Positions 61,835 through 64,000 of a stretch of 64,000 nucleotides of DNA are shown here, piece by piece (positions within the stretch are counted from its first letter, which is position 1; each line of letters begins with the position of its first letter). The DNA is from Uloborus plumipes. Its lineage: Eukaryota > Arthropoda > Arachnida > Araneae > Uloboridae. The notes beneath the pieces are model-generated. The model made no database searches and had not been told where the DNA came from. It saw nothing but the letters and a program-made list of their open reading frames with translations. The stretch is taken from NCBI GenBank assembly GCA_038373865.1, contig JAXGGA010005534.1, forward strand, positions 1-64,000, in the 5' to 3' direction. The translations under genes and the position numbers were made by a program.

Positions 61835-62508
61835 CGAGGCGCGTTCAAAAAGTAAGGGCTGTTTGCTTGTATTTAAATAATGGCGCTTTGAAGCACAGTT
61901 TTACTACTGCTGAGCCATTAACTGACTCATTGTGAAGCTACAGCGTTATTTATTTCATTTCCGAAGTTGCATTGTTGTCCGTGAATACAAAGAACAATGG
62001 CCCCGAAAATCGTTGATCCCGCCAACTGTGAATTGCATTCTGTGATTCGGCGACAAATTAAGGCTTGCTATCCAAAACAAACGCCGTGGGAAATTGTCAT
62101 CAGGCATTATCTTCCTCCCCGATACCGCGCATCCTCACACTGCTGCCAATACCAAGGAGAAAAACTAAGATTTTCGTGGAGAACTTTTTGACCACCCACC
62201 GTACAGTCCCGATCTATCACCTAGTGACTACTTGCCCTTACATTTTAAACAGCGGCTAAGTAGACAACCTTTTGAAACCAAAGAGGGACTCAAAAACGCT
62301 TGTCAACTAGTTCAACTCTCAGGCGGCAAGTTTCTACGCAGAGGGGTTAAAGAAGCTGATGCAGAGGTACGAAAAATGCTTAGAAGTGAACGGCGATTAT
62401 GTAGAGAATTAAAGTAAGTTTGCACCTAACTAAATATCACATTTTTTTTTTCTTATGAGTATATTTTTTTCTGTGACCAAACGGCCCTTACTTTTTTAAC
62501 GCACCTCG
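61835..62508 (+). mobile_element. Mariner element, internally deleted
   Basis: Left CGAGGCGCGTTCAAAAAGTA AGGGC and right inverse CGAGGTGCGTTAAAAAAGTA AGGGC are mariner-type TIRs. Length 674 bp against about 1.3 kb for a complete mariner. It retains both ends of the transposase and lacks the middle. Confidence 0.88.
61997..62417 (+). pseudogene. Mariner transposase, N- and C-terminal remnants fused by deletion
   Basis: Begins MAPKIVDPANCELHSVIR at 61997, then a short stretch to IVIRHYLPPRYR. A deletion brings it to EKLRFSWRTF and, across a stop, HPPYSPDLSPSDYLPLHFKQ in the next frames, followed by RRGVKEADAEVRKMLRSERR. HPPYSPDLSPxD is the third acidic catalytic motif of mariner; the first two are lost. 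Non-functional. Confidence 0.85.
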
Positions 62509-62509
62509 T

Positions 62510-63670
62510 AATTTCTATAATAACCTCGTAATAACAAAAACATATTTAAAAATATTCATTTAAATTTTCATATTTTTTTAAAAAAGAAATGAGCTGTTTA
62601 CAAGAGAGCTACGGACGACTCAAGAAAATAAAAGTTTTATTGCGGTACCTTTCATAAAAATCATACGTAGTTTTGCTTCATCTCTTTTCAGTTTGATTTT
62701 TGTTCTTAAATACAAGATTTTAATATATCTCATATTTGAAGCTATTCTAAACTTCACTCCCTTTGCTGTATCAGCTAAGAAATATTACGCTAAAACTTTG
62801 TTGTAAATTTTGGAAATGTTCAGCAGAATTTTCCTTTTAAAGAGAGTCGATTGTTAACTTTGAAGTAAACAACACGCAATAAGTTGCAAATTTAGATACC
62901 TTATTTGTCGGAGCGTTTTCCCTCTTTTGGTACCACGACGAAAACAAGAAACGTACAAGTTTTCCCAAGGAAAACTTTGAAGTGTTTCATAAATCGAAAT
63001 ATATGTAAACGTAATAAAAGATTCGTAAATTTTACAGTCGAAGCACTACATAAAAATAAACCAATATGAAGCATTTTCTTGTCTTAAAACTCGTTGGAAT
63101 TCTTTACCACTTAAAGAAATTCTTGTAACTTCGAACATGTTTAATAAATAAAAAAAAACTTACACGCGAAAACAAATTAAAAGAGTTCTCACCGTGAAAA
63201 TTTTATCAATTAAAAGACATCTAAAAGTGTAATGGCAAATCTTATTCATTTATATGATCCTCCTTTATTTATCAATACTTTGCGAGGTTGCCAGATTTTC
63301 TCTATTTTGTGTTTTTATAAATCGTTAATTCTTTGCATTTTAATACGTTCTAAAGTATCAGGCTCTATGATCCTGATTACTTACTCTTTAAATGAAAATA
63401 AAGAACTTAATAAGAAGTTATTTATTGATTATGCATACAGAGCGTTTCAGAACTCTTAGGCAAAACTTTAAGTAGGAATATTACACATCAAAACAAGTAA
63501 TATTAAATGAAAACTAAGTGTTCTAAATTACTTCTGAAGGAGATCGGCAATGCTACAGTTTAGGGTCATAAATTTGAAATGATTTTGAAAAACAGAAAAA
63601 ATTGTTCATTCCTTTGTGGTTTTCAGTACAATTATTCTAATTGTGAGCATCATTTTGAAAATAAAAGCTG
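62510..63670. other. Upstream DNA, no gene recognised
   Basis: AT-rich, with no supported feature. Confidence 0.5.
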
Positions 63671-63672
63671 AA

Positions 63673-64000
63673 GGGCAATTCCATGCAAGTGTGGAAAAGC
63701 GTTGGAAAAATCAAATTACAGCAATGCGTCTGTTTTACATATTTTTCGGTTTAAAAATGTTAGAAGTTTATTATTTATACTAATTTTTTGTCAAGAATGT
63801 AGTATTTTTAGTTTTGGCACCACTTTGAAGTTGGAAATGGAATATTTAACTTTTGGCAAAGCAAAAGGTCAATCTTTTAACGTTGGTAAGTTTCAATTTT
63901 TTTCTTTAGATAACTGTTTTAAAGGAAGAATATTGATTATTACACTTTAATTCAATATTGTAAATTGCTAAAACGAGTGTTTTCACGTAAATTAAGTGAT
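63673..64000. mobile_element. Possible left end of a further GGGCAATTCCATG element
   Basis: GGGCAATTCCATGCAAG at 63673 matches the termini at 39670 and 41636 and resembles 57941. If it is a terminus, the element runs off the right edge. The right part of the window has an 82-codon frame at 63702-63950 without a recognised domain. Confidence 0.4.

Overview
This is animal nuclear DNA, most likely from an arthropod and probably a spider or other chelicerate. The reasons are its AT-rich composition, very long introns with GT-AG junctions, phase-1 immunoglobulin exons, a tRNA-derived SINE, and a dense load of DNA transposons plus a Penelope-like retroelement with an N-terminal GIY-YIG nuclease, a type reported to be abundant in spiders and other invertebrates. 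The species cannot be fixed from the sequence alone.

Only one host gene can be supported. It lies on the minus strand and encodes a secreted or membrane-anchored two-Ig-domain protein. Exon 1 (48894-48969) carries the start and signal peptide, exon 2 (12158-12526) a V-like Ig domain, and exon 3 (4905-5216) a second Ig domain. All junctions are GT-AG and phase 1, so the three exons join in frame into 252 residues. Exon 3 ends in a splice donor, so the gene continues beyond the left edge. Introns are about 36.4 kb and 6.9 kb, and positions 1-4904 belong to a third intron. A CpG-rich stretch at about 49040-49400 upstream of exon 1 is the likely promoter/5' UTR region.

The rest is intronic or upstream DNA filled with mobile elements. 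Left part (1-12 kb): a palindromic MITE family copy, a tRNA-derived SINE at 4498-4690, a hAT MITE with a perfect 8-bp target duplication at 5334-5954, and a foldback MITE at 6732-6963. Middle (14-42 kb): MITEs, a mariner-type relic (17083-17812), a TTAA-flanked piggyBac-like MITE (20505-21096), a pogo/Tigger-like element with a 32-bp palindrome and a PHD-finger-like tail (29875-32098), a foldback element (34221-34484), and an unclassified 2-kb TIR element carrying repeated TTACGTCTGTAAC motifs (39670-41636).

Right part (43-64 kb): a decayed Naiad-type Penelope-like element (43650-46051) followed by hairpin-rich terminal repeats and a Tourist-like MITE; a 200-bp TA microsatellite; a Tc1-like element (50341-51902); a second TTAA-flanked MITE (53556-54156); a Tc1 relic (54810-55649); a nested pair of TIR elements (57575-59475 and 57941-59245); a MITE with four CRE-like palindromes (60947-61439); and an internally deleted mariner (61835-62508). 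All transposase and reverse transcriptase frames seen are broken, so the window looks like a transposon graveyard inside and upstream of one conserved gene.
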